Under the pieces are notes generated by a model. That model was not told where the DNA came from. It saw only the letters and a program-made list of their open reading frames with translations, and did no database searches. From positions 1,178,001 through 1,242,000 of the forward strand of contig MCFH01000003.1 of assembly GCA_002104945.1 (NCBI GenBank): 64,000 nucleotides of DNA, written 5' to 3'. This DNA comes from Piromyces finnis. Its lineage: Eukaryota > Neocallimastigomycota > Neocallimastigomycetes > Neocallimastigales > Neocallimastigaceae. Each line of letters begins with the position of its first letter. Positions within the stretch are counted from its first letter, which is position 1. Made by a program: the position numbers and the translations under genes. Positions 10,850-22,034 of the stretch are shown here, one piece after another.

Positions 10850-13133
10850 TTAATTACAAAGACCAAAACCAGCTTGGCATCCTCTACCACAGTAATCAGA
10901 AGTCTTACCACAATAGTTATATTGACTACAACATTCATTACTACCAGCACATCTACCATAACTTGGACCACATCTACCAGAAACAGTTGAAGTTTTTACA
11001 CTTGATGTTTTATTTGAAGCTTTAGTAGTAGTAGCCTTTTTTGTTGTTTTTTGAACGTTAGTTGATTTACAATTACCAAATTCAGATTGACATCCATTAC
11101 CACAATAGTCATTTGTAGTACCACAGTAACCATACTTACTACAACATTCATTGTTTGGACATCTACCATAACTAGCACCACATTTTCCATTATTACTAAC
11201 TGAGATGTTAGTGGCAGTAGATTTCTTTGTTGTTGTAGATTTCTTTGTTGTTGTTACCTTGATGGTGGTTTTCTTATTTTCAGCAGAAGAAGAATTCCTA
11301 TCTTTAGCAGAAGCATCAGCACATGAAAAGTAGCCTAAAGATGATTTAACAACAGAACTTGGAATAGATACACCAAGTTGACTAGCAATGAATTGACTTC
11401 TTTTAATAATCCAATATTTTAATGGGAAAAGTTCATGAGTAGAAGAAGAAATTGAAGTGTTTTTAACTTGAGCTTCAAAATCTTTAGAAGTATATTTGAA
11501 ATCATTGCTTTTAGATAAACCGCTAACTCTTGGTAATTGTAAATCCCAGTAAACATCTTCACGAATAAGACTAGCTAAAGAATCAATACGTGGACCAAGA
11601 GCATTAATGTTAAAGGAATATTTAACTAAATTCTTAAAGACATTCATAAAGTAGGTTTCATTACTCTTAATTTTACGAATGTTATCAAGAAGTGGTCTGG
11701 AAGTAGTGATCTTAGTATTATACTTTGGATAATTTTGAATAGAATAAGTTAATAACTTATCAGCATTATTGTTACCACTAAGACCAAGAGAATAGTGGAA
11801 ATCACAATCAATGAAACTCCATTTATTCTTTTTCATATCTTTGAAAATATAATAATTACCTGGTCTTAACCAATAATTATCCATACCACCAGCAGCATAT
11901 TCAGCAGCCATTTGCTTTAAGAAAGAGTTGACATCAAAGTTTATTTTTCCAGTACTTGGATAGTTTTTGGCTTCTTTAAGGAATGGAATTAAAATATCAC
12001 TAACCATATCATCATTATCATATTTTTCCTTATCTCCCTTGTAATAGTAGATATCATACATTTTACTTGAACTTCCATAGTAACCTAAATCACCCCAACA
12101 TCCACCATCTGGATAGTAATCAGCCTTAAATACAGCATTATCAACAGTATATTTATTACCACCATTGAAAGTGTTTTTAAGGAAGTGACTACTGTTAATA
12201 TCATCAGTCATATCAAATAAACCAATTGGTTGTTTGTTTATATATAAACGAACAAACTTGTTTTGAAGGGTTGGAACACCAAGTGAATTTAAAATATCAC
12301 CGTAAATCTTATCTCTTAAGAAAGATGGATCCATGTGTTCAGCACGTAACTTAATGGAAGATCTACCAAATAATTCCTTATCATCATCGGTCTTTAAACC
12401 TGAAATTTTGTAACTAAGCTTTTTAGCTTTAACTGTAGATTGACCACTAATAGCTAATTTAGCATTTCTAAATTTCTTGACTGTGTATGGATTAACATAT
12501 ATTACTTCGACATGGTATTTTAAATCTTCATTTTTTGGATTATTGTGTAAGTTTTTAATTTCTGATGCCTTAGCATTAATAAGGATAGTTGAAACATGTT
12601 TATCTATTTATTAAGAAAAAGTAAATTATTATCACCTTTACATCAATTTTTTTATTATATTAAGTTTGTTAATCTTACCATCAAATAACTTTGATTGTTT
12701 AACTGTTGAAGGAGTTTCATAAACCTTTGGTAATAAAGGATGATTCTTGACAGTAATAGATCTATCAAAAAATTCATTTAAAGTTTCACTTGTAGTAGCT
12801 TGTCTAGTAAACTTTTCTTCTTTAGTACCACTTCCAGTCTTTAATAAATAATGATATTTAACAGGTGGGTTAACATTAATTGTTGCTTGATAAACAGGGT
12901 ATTCTAATAAACTCATTGAATATTGCTTATTGTTAATGACAACGTAAGGAGTACCATCAACAGCAACAACCTTGAATGTTACTATATTATTAAAATAATT
13001 ATAATTTTATAGAGTCAATAATATTAATTTTATTGTTGAAATATAGGGATTATTAATAAATTTTTATACCTTTAGCAAAAGCAACACTTAAAGTTATGCC
13101 TAATACAAGACATGTGTAAATTTTATGAAACAT
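10850..13133 (-). CDS. Secreted CotH-family protein with two CBM18 chitin-binding domains
   Basis: Three exons on the minus strand: 13133-13070, 12981-12679 and 12603-10850, total 706 residues. Introns start GTATAA and GTAAGA and end TAG; frames join exactly. Residues 1-20 form a signal peptide. The CotH domain fills most of the protein: SGQSTVKAKKLSYKLKISG, LRAEHMDPSFLRDK and an IDCDFHYSLG motif near residue 392 match the family and align with the first CotH protein of this window. After a Thr/Lys-rich linker come two hevein-like CBM18 modules (starting near residues 593 and 663), each with eight cysteines in the CG..YGRC...ECCS.Y.YCG...DYCG.GCQ pattern. CBM18 binds chitin or GlcNAc polymers, so this CotH protein probably acts at a chitinous surface (its own wall or another fungus) and not in the cellulosome. 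It has no dockerin. Confidence 0.93.
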
Positions 13134-14237
13134 TATTGTTACCGTTTATTATAACAATATTATTATTATTAATTAGTATTTAGAGTAATAAATTATAAAA
13201 AGTTTTTTCTATATATTATTGTAATTTTTTTTTTAAGTTTATTTGTTTGTTATATTCTATTTTTCCAATATTAATCAAATAAATAAAATAATAAAAAGTT
13301 ATATATATACAAATATTATTTTATTTTTGCTTTTAAAAGAAAAAAAAAAAAAGGAAAATATTTATTCCTTTTATATTTTATTAAAGTAAGACATTTTCAT
13401 TTATTGGCTAAAAAGTTTTTTATCTAATTTTAATATTAATTTTTTAATGTTTCAATAATAAATAACTTTTTTTTTTTTTAATACAAAAAAATAGCATATA
13501 ATTTAATTTAAATTTTTATATTAATATTCATTTATTTAATATATTATCTTATATTATAATATATAAGTCATACAATTTTATTACTCTTTAATTTATATTT
13601 AATAAAAATTTGATACTATTTCTTTATTATTGATATTAATTATATTAATTACACAAAAGTGTTAAACTTTACTTTATATTAAAAATTCATTTAATATAAT
13701 TAATTACCAAAATTAGTAAGCGGCAATTTTGTGGAAAGGAAGCCAAAAATTTTTAGTAAAACAAGAGTTTAAAAAAAAAAAAGTTATAGAAAGGGTAAAA
13801 GATATAAAAACTTTTTCATAATAATAAAAACTATAGTAATGACATAAAGTATTAAATAGTAGTAATATCGTTATTAAACTATTTAATTATTTGATACAAT
13901 AAAATATGAAATGTTAGGTTTTTTGACGAATATAAATAACAATAAATATTCAATGTTAGTATAAGTAATTATGGCGTTATAGCATTTTATTATTTTTATA
14001 GATAAAAGTATTTCTATTTACATTACGGTATTTGTTGTTTTTTTCATTTAACAAGATAAATGTTGTTAAATATTTATAATAAATGATAAATTATGTTGGT
14101 ATGAATATTTTTTTAAACTATGTAAAAGAGAAAATAAATGAATAAATAAGTAAACAGCAGTATATATAATAATTTAAATATGCATCATAATTATACATCA
14201 TAATTAAGTAATATACAAAATATAAAAAGCATTATCC
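13134..14237. other. AT-rich intergenic region
   Basis: Holds the promoter of the CBM18-CotH gene and the 3' flank of the Cys-rich gene. No coding frame, tRNA or notable repeat was seen. Confidence 0.5.
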
Positions 14238-14918
14238 TTATAAATATCTATTATAGAATAAATAAATATTGATGATTAATGCAATAACAATAATTTTTAC
14301 ATTGAATAAATTAAATAGTTCAGTTCCACTTTTTTGACTTTGTTTACAATGTTCCGATTTTAAATAGGTAAAGGTTTCTTGTAAAGTGTTTTTTTCATTA
14401 TCAGTGTATGGCACTGTTTCATTTCTCTTGATAAAAAATTCATTAAAATCTCTTGAATCTTTTAAAATATAGTCAATAAAATGGATGCTAGTTTCAGTAC
14501 ATTTCTTTGATACACATGAATTTTTTAACAGTTGAATTGATTCACTTATATCACTCTTTTGATATTTTTCTAGTATCATTATTGCTTGTTCAGCGCCTGG
14601 GCAAGGATCTTCATTTTCATCTTTTTGACAGTGATAATTTACACCATTATCATAATACTTTTTAATATTTTCTAAAACATTTTTCATTCTTATTTCGGTT
14701 TGGCAAGCTTCATTTATTCCTATTGGATTTTCAAAAAACTTTTTACATTTATCTGTAGTTATAATATCACAAACATTATGATAGTCATGATAATCATTAT
14801 CAATCCCTTTTATACAATCTCTGTAATTTAATAATTCTGCCTTGCAGTCACTAATACTTGAAGAAAAAACTCTCCAAACCATAGCAAAAAGAACAAAGAC
14901 AACAGTATATAGTTTCAT
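14238..14918 (-). CDS. Cys-rich secreted or membrane-anchored protein, family A
   Basis: Intronless, 226 residues, ATG at 14918. Residues 1-20 look like a signal peptide and the last ~22 residues are hydrophobic, ending in a short basic/aromatic tail, so it is either GPI-anchored or held by a C-terminal helix. The middle has ten cysteines. I recognise no named domain. The same ten-cysteine plan (including C-x7-C, C-x8-C after an Asp-Glu-Asn stretch, and C-x4-C in CVSKKCT) recurs in the gene at 46323-47039, so the two are paralogues. The function is unknown. The coding sequence is very AT-rich with Lys/Asn/Ile codons, like the accessory genes of the window and unlike the housekeeping ones. Confidence 0.75.
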   Translation of the reverse strand: MKLYTVVFVLFAMVWRVFSSSISDCKAELLNYRDCIKGIDNDYHDYHNVCDIITTDKCKKFFENPIGINEACQTEIRMKNVLENIKKYYDNGVNYHCQKDENEDPCPGAEQAIMILEKYQKSDISESIQLLKNSCVSKKCTETSIHFIDYILKDSRDFNEFFIKRNETVPYTDNEKNTLQETFTYLKSEHCKQSQKSGTELFNLFNVKIIVIALIINIYLFYNRYL

Positions 14919-15458
14919 ATTTTATATATAATAAAATATTAAAATACTCTTTAAATAATAATAAATAATTCAAATTAGATATTTAAAATATTGAGATTGA
15001 GATTCCAGTGTATATTGTTTTTAGTATTATTATTTCAACATTAAATTATTTATTCTTCATGAACTTTTATTTTTTAATTTTTTTTAAATTACACATAACT
15101 TTATGTTTTTAATAATAATATGAAAAAAGTGTTTCTTCAAAAATTTTTATTTTTTTGAATTTTCATTATTTTTTATAAATGTACAACAAAATAAAATGTA
15201 ATGTAATTGTAATAAAATATAAAAGTTTATTTGTTCATTTATTACACAACATTAATATAAATTAAAAAAATATATATAAATTTTTAATTAAACTTGCCGT
15301 TTATTTTTCTTTCTTTTAAAACATTAAATTAAAAATGTAAGAGAACTGTAATACGTAATACAAAAAATGTAAAAGGTCACAAGCATAATGAAATTAAAAA
15401 ATTGGTCTTTTATTCAAATATATTAAAATACTTAAATATATATATATTATTATATAAA

Positions 15459-15505
<47 letters not shown>

Positions 15506-16405
15506 TCTAATTATTATGTTTATTATTATTAAAACATGCTTATTTCAAAAATTCATTTATGTTATTATGCATCCTAACAGTGAAATAAAACATTCATAGT
15601 ACTTTGGAGCTTAAACGTTCATAATTTCTAATTTCTAAATAGTTTAAATATTTTAAAGTTCAATGATCTTATTAAAAATTAATATTTATAATGCTTTATC
15701 ATAGTTTATGAATTATATATCAATTATTAATGTTTACTTTGTAATTTTTAATACAAAAAAAAACTTTATAAGTATTCACTTTATAAAAGATATACAATAC
15801 CTTACTTTTAGTGCTAAAAGCAACATCAAAGAATAAGAATTTAAAAATAATTTTTTTGTATTTTCTTCGGAGTATTTTTATATTAAATTTATAACAATAT
15901 CAAACTTTATTTATATTTATTTTTGTGTCATTTGATATTTGATTAATATTAATTTCCAATTGGTTTATAATTATATTCATATATTATAAATAAACTCCTC
16001 AATATATATATATACAAAAAGTTTAAAATATAATAAAAGTTTTAAATATAAAAATAAAAATGATAAAAAGTCTTTTATATAAAAAAGTGGGATTTAAAAA
16101 AACATTTTAAAAAATAATTTAAATATATATTTATAATTTCTGGCAAATATAAATATATATATATATGTAAGAATAAAAAAAAAAAGAAATATAATTATTC
16201 ATTATTAATATAATACATAATTACCAAAATAAATGAATATTTTTTTAAATTAATATATATTGACTTATTAAATATATATATATATCTATAAAACCTAATT
16301 TATAATCTTCATAATCATCTAATATATAATTTATAAAAAAAAAAAAAAAAATCATTTTCAATAAAAAAAAAATACAATAATTTTAATTGATATTTATTAT
16401 TTCAA
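14919..16405. other. AT-rich intergenic region with an ATT microsatellite
   Basis: Divergent spacer between the Cys-rich gene (-) and the LRR-dockerin gene (+), so it contains both promoters. An (ATT)15 tract lies at about 15459-15503, inside a hydrophobic open frame (15402-15599) that I regard as simple-sequence noise. Nothing else is recognisable. Confidence 0.55.
15459..15503. repeat. (ATT)n microsatellite
   Basis: About fifteen consecutive ATT units seen directly. Confidence 0.9.
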
Positions 16406-19400
16406 ATGAAATTCAACACAATTAGTAAAATGAAATTTAATAAAATTTCTTTACTTACCACTCTAAGCTGCTTTATTCACTATTCATATGAAAGTGAATG
16501 TAAAATTGCTCAAGGTATATTTGAAGAATTAGGTGAAGTTATACCTGAATGTTGTGATGGAAAAAATATCATTTGTAATGAAAATGATAAAGTTACTGAA
16601 TTGTATGATAAATCTTTTCAAATTCTTTATTTTAAATACCAAAAATAAATTTTATGATAATTTAAATTTCATTAAAATAAAAAAAGAAAGAACGAGACAA
16701 TTTGTATAAAAATTAATAAGATTTTTATTTTATTATTATTATTATTATTAAAATATTTGCAATTCATTTTTTTTTTTTTTTTTTTTTTTTATAAAAAAAA
16801 AATGGTATAAAGAAATATTAATTTCACAAACAAAAAAGGAGAAATTAAAGAATTTCCAGAAAGTCTTCAATTATTAACAAATCTTGAAAAATTGTAATAA
16901 TTTTTTGTTATTATTATTACTGTTATTAATAAGAAACAAAAATATTAATAATAATAAAAATTATGTAATTATTAAATAGTACTTTTGAAGGTAATAGTCA
17001 AAGAATTGATGCTTTACCAGATTTATCTTCACTTGAAAACTTAAAATCAATGTAACAATAATTATTAATTATAAAAAATAATTTAAAAAAAAATATATTA
17101 AAGACAATATTGGTTAAAAATTATATAATATATATTTATATATATTTTGATAGAAAAGTATTTAATAAATATATTACTGAATTTCCAAAAGGCCTTGATA
17201 AATTAAAAAAATTAGAAGAAATGTACGAAATATTATTTTAAAAAATAATATTATAATTTTATATATATTTTAACTTTTTTTTTTTTTTTATTTTAAAAAT
17301 ATACATATAATATATATTGTAATTATTTAGAGATTTCTCTTATACTAATATATCTGAAATCCCAAAACAAATATATAAAATTGAAAACTTAAGAACATTG
17401 TAATAAAACAATCAAACCTATCTATTTATTAATCAATATCTATCTATAATTTAATTAATATTAACATTTTATTCATTTATTAGATCTTTATTTTACAACA
17501 ATATTTCATCTCCAATATCAAAGGATATAAAAAATCTTAAGAAATTAAAAGTTTTGTTAGTCTCTTATTTATTTGAAAGACAATTATAAAATAATACATA
17601 TATATAAAGTTTTTAAATAATTAATTATTTTTATTTTTTTATTATTATATATGATATATTAGAAACCTTTCCGATAATAAGGTTTCTGGAACATTACCAC
17701 CAGAACTTTTTGAATTGGAAGAATTAGAATATTTGTAAGTTTATTAAATATGGATTAAAAAAATGATATAAATCAAAATAATAATAATAATGACTTGGGT
17801 TAACATTTTAAAATTATTATATCAATAAAATCAAATGTATACAGAAATTTATTAAACAATGAATTTAAAAGTTCAATTCCAGAAAACATCGGAAATCTAA
17901 AAAATGTTAAAGAAATAGTATTTGAAAATAGTGGTATCACTGGATTCTTACCTGAATCTCTTGGTGAATTAGAAAATTTAGAATACTTGTAACTATAATA
18001 TTGGATAAATATATATATATAGTATAATTAATAATTATAATAGTAAACTAAAACATTAAAATTAAATATATTAATATATTTAGAAAAATGAGAAGAAATG
18101 ATGTTTACGGTTCAATTCCAAAATCTTTTGGAAATTTAAAAAAAATGATTTATTTGTAATGATATAAAGTATAACATTACAAATAAAATTTAAAATTCTA
18201 ATTATTATATTATTTAATTATTACTTATTTATTACATAAAAAAATAGGCAATTATACGGAAATAATCTTAATGGAACTATACCAGAAGAATTAGGAAATA
18301 TGGAAAATCTTGAACAAATGTAAATTTCCAATTATATTTTCTAATATTTTAGTATTTCTGAATTGATATATATTATTTGACCTATTATTTTTTTTTTATC
18401 TAAATAAATATTGAAAATAATGAAATTTAAAAAAAAAAAAAAAATAGGCTTATTTCAAGAAATAAACTTACAGGAAGTATACCAGAATCATTTGGTAATT
18501 TAAAAAATCTTAAACAACTGTAAGTCTCAATAATAATAAAACTTTTTTATAATAAATTTCATTAATTTAGTAATAAATAAATATTATAAATATTGTTTAA
18601 TCACATTTACAATATACTCGATTATAATTTAAAAAAAAATAAAAGACACTTATATTATAATAATCTAAGTGGAACTGTTCCTCAATCACTTGAAAAATTA
18701 GAAAAGCTTGAAATATTGTAAATATAATAAAACATATAATTTTTATAGAAAAAAAAAAAAAAAGTACTAAAGTATATACTAAATATAAATATTAATAACT
18801 TTAAATATTTTAGTGATATTTCTTTCAATAATTTCAATGGTGTTCTTCCAGAATTCCTTAATGAATTACCAAACCTTAAAGAAGTGTAAATTTTAACTAT
18901 TGAAAGAGATAATTTCTTTTAATAAAAAACATAAATAGGTTAAATTTCAAATTATTTATTAAAATTATATATATAAATGTTATAGAGTTGCAAGTTTTAA
19001 TAAAGATTTATATGGTTATGTTGCTGAGAATCCAAAGGTCAAAACATGTGATTATTCTAGATCAAATATTTGCTACAAGGAAGGTTCACCATACTGTAAA
19101 GAAGGAGCAATATTGTGTACAAAGGAGTTAATTAATAAAATTGAAGCAATGAAAAAAGAATTAAATGGTGAACCCTCTGAAAAATGTTGGGCAACATCTT
19201 TAGGATATCCATGTTGTAAAGAAGCTAATCCAATAATATTCTACAAGGATGAAGACGGTGATTGGGGTATTGAAAATAATTCCTGGTGTGGAATTATTAA
19301 AAATGAAAAACCAGCATGTAGTGAAAAAATCATTAATCAAGGCTACCCATGTTGTTCAAAAGAAACTCAAGTTTATTACACTGATGAAAGTGGTGAATGG

Positions 19401-19439
19401 GGTGTCGAAAATAACAATTGGTGTGGAATATTAAATTAA
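16406..19439 (+). CDS. Secreted plant-type leucine-rich-repeat protein with two C-terminal dockerins
   Basis: Fourteen exons: 16406-16602, 16813-16893, 16980-17051, 17154-17222, 17331-17399, 17484-17555, 17663-17734, 17845-17988, 18084-18155, 18248-18319, 18448-18519, 18646-18717, 18814-18885 and 18986-19439; total 529 residues. All introns are phase 2, and internal exons are 69, 72, 81 or 144 nt, so nearly every exon is one 23-24-residue LRR. The N-terminus has a hydrophobic leader (a second Met at residue 9 may be the true start) and a short Cys-rich cap (CC...IIC). The repeats follow the plant-like pattern L..N.L.G.IP..LGNL..L. The last exon encodes a Cys-containing cap and two dockerins (GYPCCKEAN...[11 protein letters not shown] and GYPCCSKET...[11 protein letters not shown]). 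The dockerins imply attachment to the cellulosome; the LRR part would bind a protein or glycan ligand. No catalytic domain is present. The open frame ending at 16648 is exon 1 read into its intron. Confidence 0.92.
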
Positions 19440-19787
19440 TTGTTTTTAAAATTTCGATAATCATTCATTGTTAGTAAAAAAAAAAAAAAAAAGAAAAAAG
19501 AAAAAATAAAAAAAGAAAAAATAAAAAAATAAAAATAAAAAATAAAAATAAAAATATTAAATTATATACACACTAATTACACTAATTAATATAAGTATAA
19601 TATATAAAATATTATAATACATTTTTTTATCTTTTTTTTTTTTTTTAATTGAAAATAAGATAAATTTATAAGTTTATAACGGTTTAGTATAAAAATTTAA
19701 ATAATAAGCGAAAGTATTTTTTAGAATTTTAATCCATTCTTTTTAATACAAAAAAATAATAATTTTTTAAAATGAATCAAAAATATT
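19440..19787. other. AT-rich spacer
   Basis: Between the end of the LRR-dockerin gene and the tRNA. It consists of A-rich repeats of the AAAATAAAAA type. A T5 run on the minus strand (19779-19783), just past the tRNA 3' end, fits an RNA polymerase III terminator. Confidence 0.6.
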
Positions 19788-19879
19788 GCTCATGGCGGGG
19801 GTCGAACCCGCGATCTTCGCGTTGCATAAGAGGATCACCCTTATAAGCACGACGCCTTAAACCTCTAGGCTACACGAGC
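19788..19879 (-). tRNA. tRNA-Ile (anticodon UAU) with a 19-nt intron
   Basis: Read on the minus strand, 92 nt fold into a full cloverleaf. The 7-bp acceptor stem pairs GCTCGTG with CATGAGC (one G-T pair). The D arm is GCCT/AGGC, the anticodon stem TCGTG/CGCGA and the T arm GCGGG-TTCGACC-CCCGC. The anticodon loop reads C-T-TAT-A, then 19 extra nt (AGGGTGATCCTCTTATGCA) before base 38. That is the canonical intron position, one base 3' of the anticodon. Anticodon TAT decodes the AUA isoleucine codon, which is heavily used in this AT-rich genome. No CCA is encoded, as expected in eukaryotes. tRNA-Ile(UAU) genes of other fungi also carry introns, which supports the call. Confidence 0.93.
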
Positions 19880-19894
19880 TTGTTGAAATTTTTG

Positions 19895-19991
19895 TGATAC
19901 GCTACTCACATAAAAACATGATAAAAACTTGCTGAATAAACACGACTTAACCCATAGTAACTTATAATAAAAATAAACAATAATAACCCTT
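19895..19991 (+). repeat. Left terminal inverted repeat
   Basis: 97 bp, matching the reverse complement of 20549-20645 with one mismatch (TTG versus TAG inside the repeat). Confidence 0.85.
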
Positions 19992-20548
19992 AAAGATGAA
20001 TGAATAATAATTTTATGAAAATATAACCCTTTCTTTAAATAAATAATATTATCTTTATTATATAATAAATTCTGAGTAAAAACGACCTAATAGTGATAAT
20101 AATAAAATAAATTATTAAATAAAATAAATTATTAAATAAAATAAAACGACTTAATCCAATAATGTACTAAAATAATAAAATAATAATAAATAAATAAAAA
20201 TGAATAAATAAACTAAAAATAAAATGATATACATCAAATTATTAATTCTAGTGTTTATCCAAGTGTTCTTTAGAAATTCTCTTAAACTTATAAATTAAAA
20301 AAATAACTAATTGAGTAATTATTACTAAAATGATAAACTTAAAACCTGGAAATAGAACAATAATAACAATTCCAAAGATAAAATACAGAACTCTTTTATG
20401 TTTCTGTATAAAATGAGTGTTTATAATAATTGATACTTTTAATATTTTAATTTCATTTTAATTTTATTTTAATATTATTTTAATTTTAAATTTTAATTAT
20501 TTTATTCAAGGTATTATACATTTAATGATAGTCAATGATAATTTATAA

Positions 20549-20645
20549 AAGGGTTATTATTGTTTATTTTTATTATAAGTTACTATGGGTTAAGTCGTGT
20601 TTATTCAGCTAGTTTTTATCATGTTTTTATGTGAGTAGCGTATCA
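20549..20645 (-). repeat. Right terminal inverted repeat
   Basis: 97 bp, inverse copy of 19895-19991. Confidence 0.85.
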
Positions 20646-20846
20646 TTTTATTGGAATTAACGAAACCCATAAATTTAATGTTATTATTACATCTGATTTT
20701 GACGTTTTGAAGATATTATTTATATTGAAAATAATTCTAAATAATATCTAATTTTATTTAACATAAAAAATACAACTAAATATTCCAATTAACTATTTTG
20801 AAATAACTTTAGAAAGTCAAATTTTAATATTCAATTCTTGAAAGGG

Positions 20847-21974
20847 TTAAAATTTCAATAAAATTTTAATCTTAAGAAACTGAAACCTCAACCAAAATAA
20901 ACAACTATGAAATTCCCTATAACTCTTCAAAAATAAATTATCTTTGTTAAGAAGCGCTTGAAAAAAAAATCTACATTTTGATACTACTTGCTAGTCTTCT
21001 AAGTAATTATTTAAGAAAATTACGGCTCTTTGCTTATTTTCACCAAATATTAATACTCTTATTTTAAGATTATCAAAGAATAGCTTGATAATCTTATAAT
21101 AAAAGGTTTTGAATTAATATCATTAAAAATATAATCAATGAAATTATCTTTATCAGCATTCACATGATCTAAATTAATGGTATTTGTAGATTTTATATTA
21201 CTGTCATCAATTAATTAAATAGATTGTACACCATTATCATAAAAGAGTTCCTTTTTTAGTTTTTTAGCATACGCATTTCTTGGTTTAAGAACAACTTCGG
21301 AATTGTTTTTTATCTCATCCCTATTTGAATTATCTTCTTCTATAATTTATCAAACTCATTAAAAAGATAGAATAATTTATTTTTGATTTCTTCTTTATCC
21401 TTTTCATTAATATTTATATTTTCAATATCTTCACATAAAAGATTAACTTTTTTTGTTCTGTCTTCGTCAAATTTTTTATTATTTTTACTAAAATTAAATA
21501 ATATGCGAATGTGCATTTCTTCGGAGCTTTTGTTTAATAAATTATAAGAATTATTAATGTTTTCAATTAATTTATCTTTATATAATTTAGATTGGCTGTC
21601 ATAATCAAATTTATTATAATATACTAATTCATTTCCTTTATTATCGATAATAGTGTTATATTTTTCTTTATGGATATTATATATTTTATTGAAAGTTTTT
21701 TCCATGTTGTTTATATCATCTTCTGAGATACCATTAATGAATTTATCTTTATCATAATTTGATTTGGATACACCATTTTTAAATACCCTTAATACTTCAA
21801 TGAATAAAACCTTTACTTTCTTCTTCATTAAATTGTTGTTAATTAATAACATTTGGCTAGAAGTTCTTCAGTGATAGTTAAAAATGAAAGTCCTTCATAA
21901 ATATCCAAGACTAGTTTAACCCTTTGTAAAGTTTTTTCTTTCCATTTCCATTGATTATTAACTAAATAAAAACA
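20847..21974 (-). pseudogene. Decayed gene of unknown function
   Basis: A minus-strand coding remnant. The longest open piece is 21852-21340 (170 codons, Lys/Asn/Glu-rich, charged, probably helical). Upstream, a different frame carries an obviously protein-like stretch (about 21974-21845, starting after a possible TTTTAG acceptor) that shifts into the main frame near its end. Downstream of the stop at 21340 the protein-like character continues in another frame, with an in-frame TAA, a further frame change near 21085, a TAG at 20991-20993 and more open sequence to 20847. At least three frame changes and two internal stops make it non-functional. I recognise no family. The composition (charged, Cys-poor) resembles the broken gene at 42644-45175, but I see no clear shared motif. 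Confidence 0.55.
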
Positions 21975-22034
21975 CTAAAATTATAAAAATAATTAATAAT
22001 TTCGAATTGTGTTTAAAATAAGTTTTTTAATTAA

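Larger units (their letters stand above)
19895..20645. mobile_element. 751-bp element with 97-bp terminal inverted repeats, next to the tRNA
   Basis: The left end (19895-19991, beginning TGATACGCTACTCAC) is repeated in inverse orientation at 20549-20645 with one clear mismatch over 97 bp. The 557-bp interior is AT-rich. The element starts 15 bp upstream of the mature 5' end of the tRNA-Ile gene, i.e. in the zone that Pol III-targeted elements use in other organisms. I could not define a convincing target-site duplication. No transposase is encoded, so it is a non-autonomous (MITE- or foldback-like) element or an old inverted duplication. An ATG-less open frame in the interior (minus strand, 20457-20248) reads as a hydrophobic two-helix peptide. 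Confidence 0.7.

Noticed and set aside
19895-20645. Considered as an LTR retrotransposon remnant
   Set aside because: The end repeats are inverted relative to each other, not direct, and no reverse-transcriptase sequence is present.
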